A stretch of DNA of 64,000 nt from an uncultured Porphyromonadaceae bacterium. Lineage in GTDB: Bacteria; Bacteroidota; Bacteroidia; Bacteroidales; Muribaculaceae. Shown here piece by piece: positions 36,110 to 44,404 of this stretch. The position numbers were made by a program, and so were the translations under genes. The DNA is taken from positions 62,001 through 126,000 of the forward strand of contig CALKRW010000052.1 of NCBI GenBank assembly GCA_937989585.1, written 5' to 3'. Each line of letters opens with the position of its first letter. Positions within the stretch are counted from its first letter, which is position 1. Under the pieces are notes generated by a model that saw only the letters and a program-made list of their open reading frames with translations, made no database searches and was not told the DNA's origin.

Positions 36110-37624
36110 TTATCGGCGTATTGTTGTTATTACTTTATTCCCTCGGCAAGCAGGACATACTTCATGAGTATGGGAAGAAGGGACTTCGCGACCACACTCC
36201 TTACAATAATAGGAAGTAGACGAGTCAAAAGAAACACCACTTGTTCCGGCAATCCACCCGCGTCCATGACACATTGAACAATCTTTGGTAACAGTTTTAG
36301 GCTGATTTGAGGAATTTGATGAAGAATGGGTATATGTTGAACTACTATTAATGGATCTGTTATTATTATGATTATTTAGAGTTGCTATAGAATTAGCAGT
36401 ATTAGTCATAGCATTACCTATTGATTGCATGGCGTATGCTTTTTTTATGAGTTCCTCCTCTTCTTCCTGTTTCCGGTTTTCTGCTAATTGCTTACAGGTT
36501 TTGCGCGTGATATCAATAAGTTGATATGTATCCGTGTTATCCGGATTAATTTGGGATGCTTTTTCGAATGAAAGCAACGCATCACTGAATGCTCTGTTTT
36601 CAAACAATATCCGACCTTTCAATAATGTTATTGCTTCATCATTGGGATAAAGTTCATCTGCTACACAAATTGCTTCGTAAGCCTCACTCTTGCGATTGAG
36701 TTGATATAATAATTTTGCTTTTTGATAATAAGGTCTCATGATATTACAAGCCGGATTAATTCGACAATATTCATTGACATCTTCAAGAGCATCACTATAT
36801 CGTCCATTATTTTCATTCTTTACGGCTCTCAGGCCCCATCCCACATAATCTTCCGGGGCATTGGTTACTGCTTCGTTTAGTTCTTTGTCAGAGGGCAGTT
36901 CGCCAGAATTAAGCCAGTCGGCAAGAATCATATCACGTTCGTTGATTTGACGGTTGCGCATATTTGTCATGAATTGAGAGGCTTCGTTAAGTTTTCCATT
37001 GATGAAGAATGCATCCTTGGCGGCTGCTTCTTCGAATTTTTTCAGTGCGTTCCGGAATGCCTTCAATTCACCGCCCTCATAATTACTTGTTGTATATAGC
37101 CCATGATTAATTCTGGCACTACCTTTCACAGTGTAGGATTTAATATTGTTGCCACGTGCATCAAAAATATCGAATCTATATATTCTTTCTAAAGTCGTAT
37201 GAGCCATTGGTCCTCCAAATGATGTATAGACGAATAATGTGGCAACTGTCGGTATGAGTTCCCAGCATTTAGTTTTAAATTTATACGACTCTAAAGAACA
37301 TCTAATATATCCATTATAATTATTTTTGTCGTTATAAGCAAAGAGGTTTTTGGATAGATCAGATTCCATGCTCTTCGCTGCATAATGAGAAATCAGATTA
37401 TAATAATGGTTCCCAAAATCCTTATCTTTGATTTCGATATTATTTAAGGATTCAGAATCAAAAACTGATGCAAGAGGATATTGTATAGACGCACGGTATT
37501 TATCATTTATCGTATTAGATTTTTTTGCGACTTTTTCAATTGATGCATTGCAAGAAGATAACAGCAGACATGTCAATAACAGCAGTAAATTACTTACTCT
37601 AAAATGCTTTAATGAATGATTCAT
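36110..37624 (-). CDS. TPR lipoprotein with C-terminal CxxCxGxG-type cysteine module
   Basis: 504 aa. Lipobox LLSSC (Cys25). An N-terminal domain of about 200 residues precedes TPR-like helices at roughly 275-375 (DYVGWGLRAVKNENNGRYSD; AKLLYQLNRKSEAYEAI; LSFEKASQINPDNTDTYQ), a coiled QEEEEELIKKAY stretch and an Asn/Ser-rich linker. The C-terminal 57 residues (CSMCHGRGWIAGTS, YYCKECGREVPSSHTHE, CPACRGN) are a clear paralogue of those at the end of the 34601 protein. First gene of the operon; a strongly folded sequence lies 63 nt upstream. Function unknown. Confidence 0.8.
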   Translation of the reverse strand: MNHSLKHFRVSNLLLLLTCLLLSSCNASIEKVAKKSNTINDKYRASIQYPLASVFDSESLNNIEIKDKDFGNHYYNLISHYAAKSMESDLSKNLFAYNDKNNYNGYIRCSLESYKFKTKCWELIPTVATLFVYTSFGGPMAHTTLERIYRFDIFDARGNNIKSYTVKGSARINHGLYTTSNYEGGELKAFRNALKKFEEAAAKDAFFINGKLNEASQFMTNMRNRQINERDMILADWLNSGELPSDKELNEAVTNAPEDYVGWGLRAVKNENNGRYSDALEDVNEYCRINPACNIMRPYYQKAKLLYQLNRKSEAYEAICVADELYPNDEAITLLKGRILFENRAFSDALLSFEKASQINPDNTDTYQLIDITRKTCKQLAENRKQEEEEELIKKAYAMQSIGNAMTNTANSIATLNNHNNNRSINSSSTYTHSSSNSSNQPKTVTKDCSMCHGRGWIAGTSGVSFDSSTSYYCKECGREVPSSHTHEVCPACRGNKVITTIRR

Positions 37625-37686
37625 TTTTCTGTATAGTACGCCGCGGTCATCCTCTCGTTGGCTATTAGATTGGTTTATAATGGGAA

Positions 37687-37779
37687 AGCGTAGGAATCTG
37701 TATCTGTTACCGTCCTACGAACAGAGGCTTCTCGCATTGCCTTATCAAAGTTGGACGGCAACGAGAGAAGCCCTACGCT
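37687..37779 (-). ncRNA. Candidate structured RNA with three-way junction
   Basis: Outer stem AGCGTAGG (37687-37694)/CCTACGCT (37772-37779). Inside are two arms: TCTGTT (37703-37708)/AACAGA (37720-37725), and a 15-position arm 37727-37741/37757-37771 with 13 pairs. The loop GTCC (37712-37715) can pair with GGAC (37753-37756) of the other loop, extendable to CCGTCC/GGACGG. Strand is inferred: on the minus strand it would be the leader of the lipoprotein operon, 63 nt before its ATG. No known riboswitch consensus was recognised. Confidence 0.45.
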
Positions 37780-38058
37780 TGTATATGCAACGAATGCAAA
37801 CAGCCTGAATCCTTCCGGAATCAATGCTGAAGCAGATATTACATACTACGGGCATCCACCGTTGCTCACCTTGACTTTGATATGAAATTTTGCGAGAATT
37901 TCTGTTCGTCAAGAATCAGCGCGGATAAACGCTTATATAAAATGTAGCACACGCTATCGGATGAGACCGATGTAATGTGTTGTAAAATTAGGAACTATAA
38001 TTGAAATATAAAATTATTTTGTTTTAATTTAACTATTTTAACACTTGGAGATCTTCCG

Positions 38059-38113
38059 ATAACTATTCAGTCCCCCGCTTAGGTCAAGCCTAAGCGGGGG
38101 ACTGAATAGTTAT
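38059..38113. repeat. Perfect 25-bp inverted repeat, 5-nt loop
   Basis: Left arm 38059-38083, right arm 38089-38113, loop TCAAG; the arms match at all 25 positions and centre on CCCCCGCTTAGG/CCTAAGCGGGGG. No T-run on either side, so it is not a normal terminator. Confidence 0.9.
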
Positions 38114-38173
38114 GTCAACCGGCAGTTTTTGGGGCTTGAGAGAAGAGTTGTTTAATTCTCTATCATGGCGGAG

Positions 38174-38217
38174 CAGTCCATTCTGAATGGAGTAAACAGT
38201 CCATTCTGAATGGACTG
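38174..38217 (+). promoter_or_regulatory. Two tandem palindromic operator-like sites
   Basis: CAGTCCATTCTGAATGGA occurs at 38174-38191 and again at 38197-38214; the second extends to a 10-bp-arm palindrome ending at 38217 (CAGTCCATTC-T-GAATGGACTG). The centre-to-centre distance is about 23 bp, and the second site abuts the -33 element at 38219. Confidence 0.75.
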
Positions 38218-38218
38218 G

Positions 38219-38250
38219 TTTGTGGGTGTGAAATTTTATTTGTATATTTG
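38219..38250 (+). promoter_or_regulatory. Promoter of the AAA ATPase gene
   Basis: TTTG (38219-38222), 20-nt spacer, TATATTTG (38243-38250). The ATG at 38255 follows at once, so the message is nearly leaderless; this rules out the upstream in-frame ATG at 38210. Confidence 0.8.
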
Positions 38251-38254
38251 CCTC

Positions 38255-39490
38255 ATGATTAGCAAGAAAGAAATAGAAAAGACATCAGACAGGCAGACGC
38301 GGGACTTGTTGCGTAAACATTCCTTCCCTCGTGAAGCGATTGACCGAGTTCGTAATATTGAGAATTTTGCAACAGTAATATCAGGAGTGCGTCGCTGTGG
38401 CAAGAGTACGTTTATGTCGCAGTTGATGAAACAAGAACTCGATGCCAATCCTCAGGCAAAAGCCTTCTATCTCAATTTTGACACTCCGGCAATGTATGGC
38501 TTCGGTGTCGAACACTTTGTATTGATTGATGACATATTGAGGGAACGGTGCGTGACATCCCTATATATGGATGAGGTGCAAATTGTAGACGGATGGGAAA
38601 TTTATGTGCGAGGGAAACTTGATGAAGGTTATCGTGTCACTGTGACGGGTTCGAATGCGTCGATGCTTAGTCGTGAACTTGGTACGAAATTGACCGGAAG
38701 GCATCTGACTTACGAGTTGTTTCCGTTCAGTTACAAAGAATTTTGTGGATTTATCGACATTACGTCCGGTAAGGATGCCACACTTCAATATATGAAAAAT
38801 GGCGGATTCCCGGCATATCTTGCAAGTGGCGAGACCGCGGTCCTCAATGAATTGGTGAATGACCTGATATATCGTGATATAGCCGTAAGATATAAAATAC
38901 GTGACGCTCAAACGCTGAAACGTACCACGTCGCTGTTGCTAGGCAATATTGGTAATCTTGTGACAGCCACGAAACTGAAAGCACAGTTAGGGGTGGGCAG
39001 TGTAACGACAATGAATGAATATCTTTCGTACTTCAAGGAATGCTATCTCTTTGACTTTGTCAGCAAGTTCGCCTACTCGGCAAAAGTCAGAATGGGTTCA
39101 CAGCGCAAAGTTTATTGTGTTGATACCGGAATTATAAATGTTTCGGGGAGCAATTTTTCACGCAATGAGGGTCACAATCTAGAAAATATGGTTTATATGG
39201 CTTTGCGGCGTCATTCGCGGGATATCTACTATTTTAATGAGAGGTTTGGAGAATGTGACTTTATAATCGCTGAAAATCTTATTCCGTCATTGGCCGTTCA
39301 GGTGTGTCATGAGTTGTCGGCAGAAAATCTTGCGCGCGAAGTGAGAGGTCTGTTACTCGCAATGGATGCTCTGAATATATCAAAAGGCTTGATTATCACA
39401 ACTTCCCAACAAGATACAATAATGGAGGAAGACAAGAAGATTGAAATTGTACAATTCAGTGAGATGGACAATTGCTTGGGTGGATATTAG
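38255..39490 (+). CDS. AAA-family ATPase with DUF4143 domain
   Basis: 411 aa from ATG 38255. Walker A GVRRCGKST (44-52), Walker B-like SLYMDEVQ (about 102-109) and a C-terminal DUF4143 nuclease-fold-like domain (MVYMALRRHSRDIYYFNERF, then GECDFIIAENLIPSLAVQV). The family is widespread in gut Bacteroidales and archaea; its role is unknown, with suggestions of DNA or defence functions. AT-richer than the core. Regulated, by inference, through the tandem palindromes upstream. Confidence 0.88.
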   Translation: MISKKEIEKTSDRQTRDLLRKHSFPREAIDRVRNIENFATVISGVRRCGKSTFMSQLMKQELDANPQAKAFYLNFDTPAMYGFGVEHFVLIDDILRERCVTSLYMDEVQIVDGWEIYVRGKLDEGYRVTVTGSNASMLSRELGTKLTGRHLTYELFPFSYKEFCGFIDITSGKDATLQYMKNGGFPAYLASGETAVLNELVNDLIYRDIAVRYKIRDAQTLKRTTSLLLGNIGNLVTATKLKAQLGVGSVTTMNEYLSYFKECYLFDFVSKFAYSAKVRMGSQRKVYCVDTGIINVSGSNFSRNEGHNLENMVYMALRRHSRDIYYFNERFGECDFIIAENLIPSLAVQVCHELSAENLAREVRGLLLAMDALNISKGLIITTSQQDTIMEEDKKIEIVQFSEMDNCLGGY

Positions 39491-39525
39491 TTAAAGATAT
39501 ATAGGCTGGGGCTGATAGTGTCGGG

Positions 39526-40464
39526 TCAGGGGCGTTCGGCGGGGAGGAAGGAGTGGATGTGGCGGTGCTTCTTCTCCTCGAAAATCTCGTCGATGGCGAA
39601 GAAGATGCCTGATTCCTCGACGTCGCCGAACTCATCGTTGATGGCAGTGCCGAACATCTTCATGGTCGGCGACAGGCTCATGTAGGCGTTCACAAGAGGG
39701 GGGATGTTGAGGCCGTGCTCGCGTATGGCCTGATTGAGGATGCGGTAGTCGGTCTTGAAATCCTCGCCCACGAAGAGTTTACGCATGGCCTCGAGGTCGA
39801 TGTCGACCTGCAGGGGAGTGATAGGGCGTACCAGACCCTCGTGGTCGGCGAAGTGCTTGTGGAGGAAATAGAGGAGCATGTTGCGGCACTCGGTCGAGTA
39901 ACTGGGGTACATGGTGACCTTGCCGAAAAGGTATTTTATCTGCGGATAGACCACGGTGAGCGCCCCAAGGCCGTCCCAGAGGTTGTCGAGGGCGTAGAGC
40001 GCCTTGGCGCCGGCACGCGAACTCTGGTATTCGAGGCGGACGAACGAGCGTCCGAGTTCGAGTGTCTGAGGCAGGTAGTCGCGGATGAACTCGGGCGAGA
40101 AACTGAACATGTGGGATGTGGCGATGCGGGGAACGCCGTTCTCGACGCGTATGTCCTCGCCGAGGATGAAGCGGTAGCCTCCGAGAATAAGTCTGGACTC
40201 GGGCTCCCATACGATGAGCTGGCGGCAGGGAGGGTCCATGGTGTCGTAGAAGTCGATGTCACAGTTCTTGCCTGTGCCTCCGCCTGCTGTGCGGAAGGCA
40301 ATCTCGCGCAGACGCCCGATCTCGCGCATGGTGTTGGGGCAAGATTTGGCGTCGACGACATAAATATCGTTGTCCGCCTTGTTGGTGTGGCGGAGGAAAC
40401 GCTCGGGAGTGAGTTCGGAGAGAATGAGGTCAGTATCTATGGGGTCGATAATGCGGTGGTTCAT
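39526..40464 (-). CDS. glsB: GlsB-like N-acyltransferase (glycine lipid synthesis)
   Basis: 312 aa from ATG 40464, overlapping the glsA stop by ATGA. OlsB/hemolysin-type GNAT acyltransferase (IGRLREIAFRTAGGG, ILGGYRFILGED, FIRDYLPQTLELGRSFVRLE). In Bacteroides, GlsB joins a 3-hydroxy fatty acid from acyl-ACP to glycine, the first step to glycine and serine-glycine lipids. The upstream neighbour encodes the matching O-acyltransferase. Assignment rests on family and pairing. Confidence 0.82.
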   Translation of the reverse strand: MNHRIIDPIDTDLILSELTPERFLRHTNKADNDIYVVDAKSCPNTMREIGRLREIAFRTAGGGTGKNCDIDFYDTMDPPCRQLIVWEPESRLILGGYRFILGEDIRVENGVPRIATSHMFSFSPEFIRDYLPQTLELGRSFVRLEYQSSRAGAKALYALDNLWDGLGALTVVYPQIKYLFGKVTMYPSYSTECRNMLLYFLHKHFADHEGLVRPITPLQVDIDLEAMRKLFVGEDFKTDYRILNQAIREHGLNIPPLVNAYMSLSPTMKMFGTAINDEFGDVEESGIFFAIDEIFEEKKHRHIHSFLPAERP

Positions 40465-41312
40465 TTGACCGTGGATTTTGCCGAATGGTCGGCAGAGTAA
40501 ACTAAGTTCTTTATGCGCAATGCCGTGGTATGGGCGTCGGCGGCCCGTCCGAGATCCTGCCATGCAATGGGCTGGAGGCAACGGATGGTGAAATGCTTGC
40601 CGCGCGAGCGGAAAACCTCACGAGGAAGGTATATCATCTCGATGTTCAGTCTCAGTCCCGAACGCTTGCGCCAATGTGCAAAGTTATAGAAAAAATCTGA
40701 ATTCCGGCCTTCGAAGAACACGGGAATTATGTCGCGGTGGTACTGGATGGCCTTCACGACGAACATTTTCTTCCACTCGAGGTCGCAGATACGTCCCTTC
40801 CCGTTGCGCCGCGAGCAGAGTCCGGCAGGGAAAATCAGCACCGGGTCATTGCCCTCTAGGACCTCGTCGATGCGGCGTATGGCCTCGCGGCTCTGTCCGC
40901 CGTGCTTGTTTATGGGCAGGAAGACGTTGCCAAGCGGCTCGATGGCCATAAGGATGTCGTTGACAAGGAAATAGATGTTGCCGCCGTATCGTCTCTGGAA
41001 ATAATCTATGAGGGCCATGCCGTCAAGGCCGCCCAGCGGATGGTTGGATACGATTATTATGCGGCGTCTGTCGGGAGGAGGGAGAACTTCGGCGTTTTCC
41101 ACGGAGACGGAGATTCCGAGGTCGCGGAAACAGCCGCGGCAGAAATCGGCTCCGCGCGATGGAAAATTGTTGCGGAGCAGTTCGTTGAGTGGATCCTGGC
41201 AGATTGTATGCTCAAGCCTTCTGACAAGAAAGCGGGGGACAAAACGGGATTTCTTGCCCAGTTTGTCACTGATAATCTTCTGCAGGTCGAGTTGTATGGG
41301 TTTGTCCGACAT
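40461..41312 (-). CDS. glsA: GlsA-like O-acyltransferase (PlsC/hemolysin type)
   Basis: 283 aa. The acyltransferase box NHPLGGLDGMALID (His91, Asp97) resembles the PlsC HxxxxD motif, here with five residues between His and Asp. Then FVNDILMAIEPLGNVFLPIN, and FPAGLCSRRNGKGRICDLEW supplies the substrate block (normally FPEG). Adds the second acyl chain to the N-acyl glycine made by GlsB. First gene of the two-gene operon; membrane-associated at the cytoplasmic face. Confidence 0.8.
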   Translation of the reverse strand: MSDKPIQLDLQKIISDKLGKKSRFVPRFLVRRLEHTICQDPLNELLRNNFPSRGADFCRGCFRDLGISVSVENAEVLPPPDRRRIIIVSNHPLGGLDGMALIDYFQRRYGGNIYFLVNDILMAIEPLGNVFLPINKHGGQSREAIRRIDEVLEGNDPVLIFPAGLCSRRNGKGRICDLEWKKMFVVKAIQYHRDIIPVFFEGRNSDFFYNFAHWRKRSGLRLNIEMIYLPREVFRSRGKHFTIRCLQPIAWQDLGRAADAHTTALRIKNLVYSADHSAKSTVK

Positions 41313-41393
41313 GGTATAATTTTGGCTAAAGGCGAACAGAACTGCGAAACGTCATGCAGTCAAGCCGCGAATATCGTACGGCTTATCGCCATA

Positions 41394-41401
41394 CAAAGTT
41401 A
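41394..41401 (-). promoter_or_regulatory. Promoter -7 element of glsA-glsB
   Basis: Minus strand TAACTTTG, 81 nt before the glsA ATG; the -33 is unclear. Confidence 0.5.
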
Positions 41402-41488
41402 ATTAAATAATTTGAATCCGCCACGCCGAACCTGATTCGGACAAATATTCCCCGGGTGTACTTCTACGGATAATTTATATTAGAATCT

Positions 41489-41911
41489 CTATTTCAATAT
41501 GTCTTTGTATAATTGCTCAAATCTGTCTTTAATCTCGTCGCGTACACGACGAAATTCACTCAAAATGTATTCATCGGAACCGACGGCGTCGGAAGGATCA
41601 TCGAATCCGATATGAATGCGATGCTTTACATTCCCGAAAAATGCCGGACAACTCTCTTTTACGCCTCCACATACTGTAATCACATAATCCCACGGCTCGT
41701 TGAGATATTCCTCGACATTGTGCGGTGTGTGACGGCTTATGTCAAAGCCTTTCTCTTGCATGACTTTGACTGCAAGCGGATTGGCTTTTTCTGTCGGTTT
41801 AGTGCCTGCGGAAAATACTTTCAAAGCGGGGTTAAACGATTGGAGGAAACCGTGAGCCATCTGACTGCGGCAACTATTGCCGGTACATAAAATCAATACT
41901 TTCATTTTCAT
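41489..41911 (-). CDS. arsC: Arsenate reductase, low-MW phosphatase type
   Basis: 140 aa. CX5R loop LCTGNSCRSQMAHG with Cys9 and Arg15, plus HNVEEYLNEPWDYVITVCGG and DPSDAVGSDEYILSEFRRVR carrying the acid Asp. Reduces arsenate to arsenite using thiols. Last gene of the arsenic operon, 6 nt after the permease. An ATG two codons in is an alternative start. Confidence 0.9.
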   Translation of the reverse strand: MKMKVLILCTGNSCRSQMAHGFLQSFNPALKVFSAGTKPTEKANPLAVKVMQEKGFDISRHTPHNVEEYLNEPWDYVITVCGGVKESCPAFFGNVKHRIHIGFDDPSDAVGSDEYILSEFRRVRDEIKDRFEQLYKDILK

Positions 41912-41917
41912 TTCGAT

Positions 41918-43258
41918 TTAGAAGAAATAACCGTAAATCCATCCGGAGACGGTTGCCATTACGATTACAAGGGAGACATATATCACTGTCTTTTTCGTGC
42001 CCATCACGCTGCGGATTACAAGCATATTTGGCAGTGACAGGGAAGGACCTGCAAGCAGCAGGGCAAGTGCCGGGCCTTTACCCATACCCGATGCAAGTAA
42101 GCCTTGAATAATCGGCACTTCGGTTAGAGTGGCAAAATACATGAACGCTCCGGTGAAACTTGCGAAGAAATTGGATAGCAGAGAATTGCCACCTACAGCC
42201 CATTCAACCCAACTGTTGGGAATAATGCCTGGAAGTTCGATGCCGTCATGCGTGGAACCGAGCAGAAAACCGGCAGTCAGTACACCCACGGCGAGCAGCG
42301 GGAGTATCAATTTGGCGAATCCCCATGAAGACAACGCCCATTCGCGGTTTTCGTCATCTTTCTTGTCGCATAGCAGTACGATAGCGAGTACCGCAACCGA
42401 GACGACCATTGGAACAAGTGGAGCAAGTTTCGCATCTGGAATGAACACATTGGCGAGGAATGCCGAGACCGCTACCGCGATAGCGCCGAGGATAATCCAT
42501 CTGGCTTTAAGATGCAGAATCTTGACAAGAATCACGCAAAGCCCAAGCGCAAGCGCCGAAGTTATCCACCATTTGGCATTGTAGATTGAAGCCCATATTC
42601 CACGGTCGATCGCCGCAGGTACGCCCCAGTTGACGAACACGAGGATTGCCACGAGGGTGAAGAAGAACACCGTTGTCTGCCATAGCGGACGTCTTTCAGG
42701 TGGCGGTACGATGTTCATCTGTTCCAATTTTTTGTCGCGCTCCTCTTTTAGGAAGATAAATGACATCACCAATCCGATTACTATTGCGAATGTAACTGCC
42801 CCGATGATACGTGCAATACCCATTTCAAGGCCGAGAATGCGTGCCGTGAGAATTATCGAGAGTATACTGATGGCCGGGCCGGAATAGAGGAAGGCTATTG
42901 CAGGACCGAGACCCGCTCCACGCTTGTAGATACTGGTGAACAACGGGAGAATGGTACAGGAACATACGGCAAGGATGCCACCCGAAACTGATGCTACGGT
43001 ATATGATACCCATTTCCTGGCATTTGCTCCGAAGTATTTCAGCACTGCCCCCTGACTCACGAACACCGCTATTACGCCTGCGATGAAAAACGCCGGGAGA
43101 AGACAGAGAACAATATGCTCGCGTGCATACCACCTGGTGAGGTCAAGTGTAGAGTGAATCGCCGTCATCAGCGCGTCGCTGTTTACAGGCAAGAAAAACG
43201 CTGCCAGGAATAGGACAACGGTCCATATCAGAAACTTGATATCCTTTCGTGCTTCCAT
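41918..43258 (-). CDS. ArsP/PF03773-type permease
   Basis: 446 aa with about ten TM segments. The conserved core CSCTILPLFTSIYKRGAGLG and FLYSGPAISILSIIL, plus LLAGPSLSLPNMLVIRSVMG in the second half, identify the DUF318/ArsP permease family. Probably exports arsenic compounds (arsenite or organoarsenicals) across the inner membrane. The cysteine pair of the core motif is a plausible metalloid ligand. It sits 20 nt after the thioredoxin-like gene. Confidence 0.85.
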   Translation of the reverse strand: MEARKDIKFLIWTVVLFLAAFFLPVNSDALMTAIHSTLDLTRWYAREHIVLCLLPAFFIAGVIAVFVSQGAVLKYFGANARKWVSYTVASVSGGILAVCSCTILPLFTSIYKRGAGLGPAIAFLYSGPAISILSIILTARILGLEMGIARIIGAVTFAIVIGLVMSFIFLKEERDKKLEQMNIVPPPERRPLWQTTVFFFTLVAILVFVNWGVPAAIDRGIWASIYNAKWWITSALALGLCVILVKILHLKARWIILGAIAVAVSAFLANVFIPDAKLAPLVPMVVSVAVLAIVLLCDKKDDENREWALSSWGFAKLILPLLAVGVLTAGFLLGSTHDGIELPGIIPNSWVEWAVGGNSLLSNFFASFTGAFMYFATLTEVPIIQGLLASGMGKGPALALLLAGPSLSLPNMLVIRSVMGTKKTVIYVSLVIVMATVSGWIYGYFF

Positions 43259-43278
43259 ATCAGTCTCCTGTATATAAT

Positions 43279-43659
43279 TCAGATACCAAGAACCTTTTTT
43301 ACTTCGTCAGCCGACGGAACATGTCCCTTGATTCTGACTTTCCCATCAACGACTACTGCCGGTGTCGCCATGATGTTGTATTTCATCATCTCGGCGATGT
43401 CCTCGATTTTTGAGAGCCTGACATTGAGATTGTTTTCTGTAATCACACGTTCCACGACCCTATAAGTCTCCTTGCATTTGGCGCAACCGGGACCGAGAAC
43501 AAGAACTTCGCTTACATTTGTGCCGGAATCTGCGGCGCAACACGACTGCACTGGTTTTACATCGTCATCTACGATTATATTGCTGCCACAGCAGCAACTT
43601 TTCTTTTTGGGAGCGAAGAGTGTCGACCAGAAGCCTTTCTTTGTTTCTTTTTTATCCAT
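43279..43659 (-). CDS. Thioredoxin-fold redox protein (TM0996/MTH895 type) with Cys-rich N terminus
   Basis: 126 aa. The C-terminal 76 residues are a small glutaredoxin-like domain (VLVLGPGCAKCKETYRVVER, then MMKYNIMATPAVVVDGKV) with active site CAKC. A 45-residue N-terminal extension carries two cysteine clusters, KKSCCCGSNI and QSCCAADSG, likely metalloid or metal binding. Probably donates electrons to ArsC or delivers arsenite to the neighbouring permease (inference from context). Confidence 0.85.
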   Translation of the reverse strand: MDKKETKKGFWSTLFAPKKKSCCCGSNIIVDDDVKPVQSCCAADSGTNVSEVLVLGPGCAKCKETYRVVERVITENNLNVRLSKIEDIAEMMKYNIMATPAVVVDGKVRIKGHVPSADEVKKVLGI

Positions 43660-43693
43660 GATTTTTCGTTTTTACAGTTTGTATTATACTTTT

Positions 43694-44404
43694 TTAGAGA
43701 TACATAATTATGCAGTAGTATATGCCTACCGCTATGAAAATGACACCTACAATGATGTTGAGCCATTTCTGAATTGTGCGTAATCGGCCGTAGAACTCGC
43801 CGACCTTCTCAACGCTGAAAGCGAGAATCCATGCTACGGCAAGCACCGGAAGCGCGGTGGCGATTGCGAACAGAACCGGCAGTAGCCAGCCCGCGCTTGC
43901 GGACACCGACATAGGTATAAGCATACCGAAATACAGTACTCCGCTTGTCGGGCAGAAAGCCATCGCAAACAGGACTCCAAGCAACAACGCTCCCCATCCA
44001 CCTTTTCGTGCGAGTCCTTCTCCATTGCCTCCGAAACCGAATTGAGGCAAGTTGAGTTTATGTCCCAACAGCATGAAAAGACCGATAAGCAAAATCAGTG
44101 GGCCAATCAGCAGTTCGCCCCATTTTCCTATGGCTTTCTGTATGCCGAACACGCTTGCTCCCTCTTTCAGTATCGAGATAAGTATAATACCGAGGACGGT
44201 ATAGGCAATGATTCGTCCGATGGTATATAACACTCCGTTACGGAAGACTCGTCCACGGTTCTCTATATCTTTGCTGATATAGCCTATCGCGGCTATATTG
44301 GTGGCAAGCGGACACGGTGAGATTGCTGTAAGCAGTCCGAGAAGGAAAGCGGTTAAAGCCGGAGCCGTGCTGTTGTCGAGCAATGTCTGTAGCCAGTCCA
44401 TCAT
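43694..44404 (-). CDS. arsG: ArsG-type membrane transporter (CcdA/DsbD superfamily)
   Basis: 236 aa, about six TM segments with the paired prolines of CcdA-like proteins (LGLLTAISPCPLATNIAAIG; AMAFCPTSGVLYFGMLIPM), each with a conserved Cys. Members beside ArsF-type genes are annotated as organoarsenical efflux permeases; a thiol-electron carrier role like CcdA is the alternative. The start overlaps the arsF stop by 4 nt. Confidence 0.8.
   Translation of the reverse strand: MMDWLQTLLDNSTAPALTAFLLGLLTAISPCPLATNIAAIGYISKDIENRGRVFRNGVLYTIGRIIAYTVLGIILISILKEGASVFGIQKAIGKWGELLIGPLILLIGLFMLLGHKLNLPQFGFGGNGEGLARKGGWGALLLGVLFAMAFCPTSGVLYFGMLIPMSVSASAGWLLPVLFAIATALPVLAVAWILAFSVEKVGEFYGRLRTIQKWLNIIVGVIFIAVGIYYCIIMYL

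Larger units (their letters stand above)
37625..38254. other. 630-bp gene-free region rich in inverted repeats
   Basis: No credible ORF. It holds four structures described separately: a three-way-junction candidate (37687-37779), a hairpin (37949-37980: ACAC/GTGT and ATCGG/CCGAT), a perfect 25-bp inverted repeat (38059-38113) and two tandem palindromes (38174-38217) before the ATPase promoter. The rest is very AT-rich. Confidence 0.7.

Noticed and set aside
37687..37779. tRNA gene
   Set aside because: The length and outer stem are suggestive, but no T-loop GTTCGA motif, anticodon arm geometry or conserved D-loop is present.
38174..38217. CRISPR-like repeat
   Set aside because: Only two units, 5-bp gap, palindromic; better explained as tandem operators.
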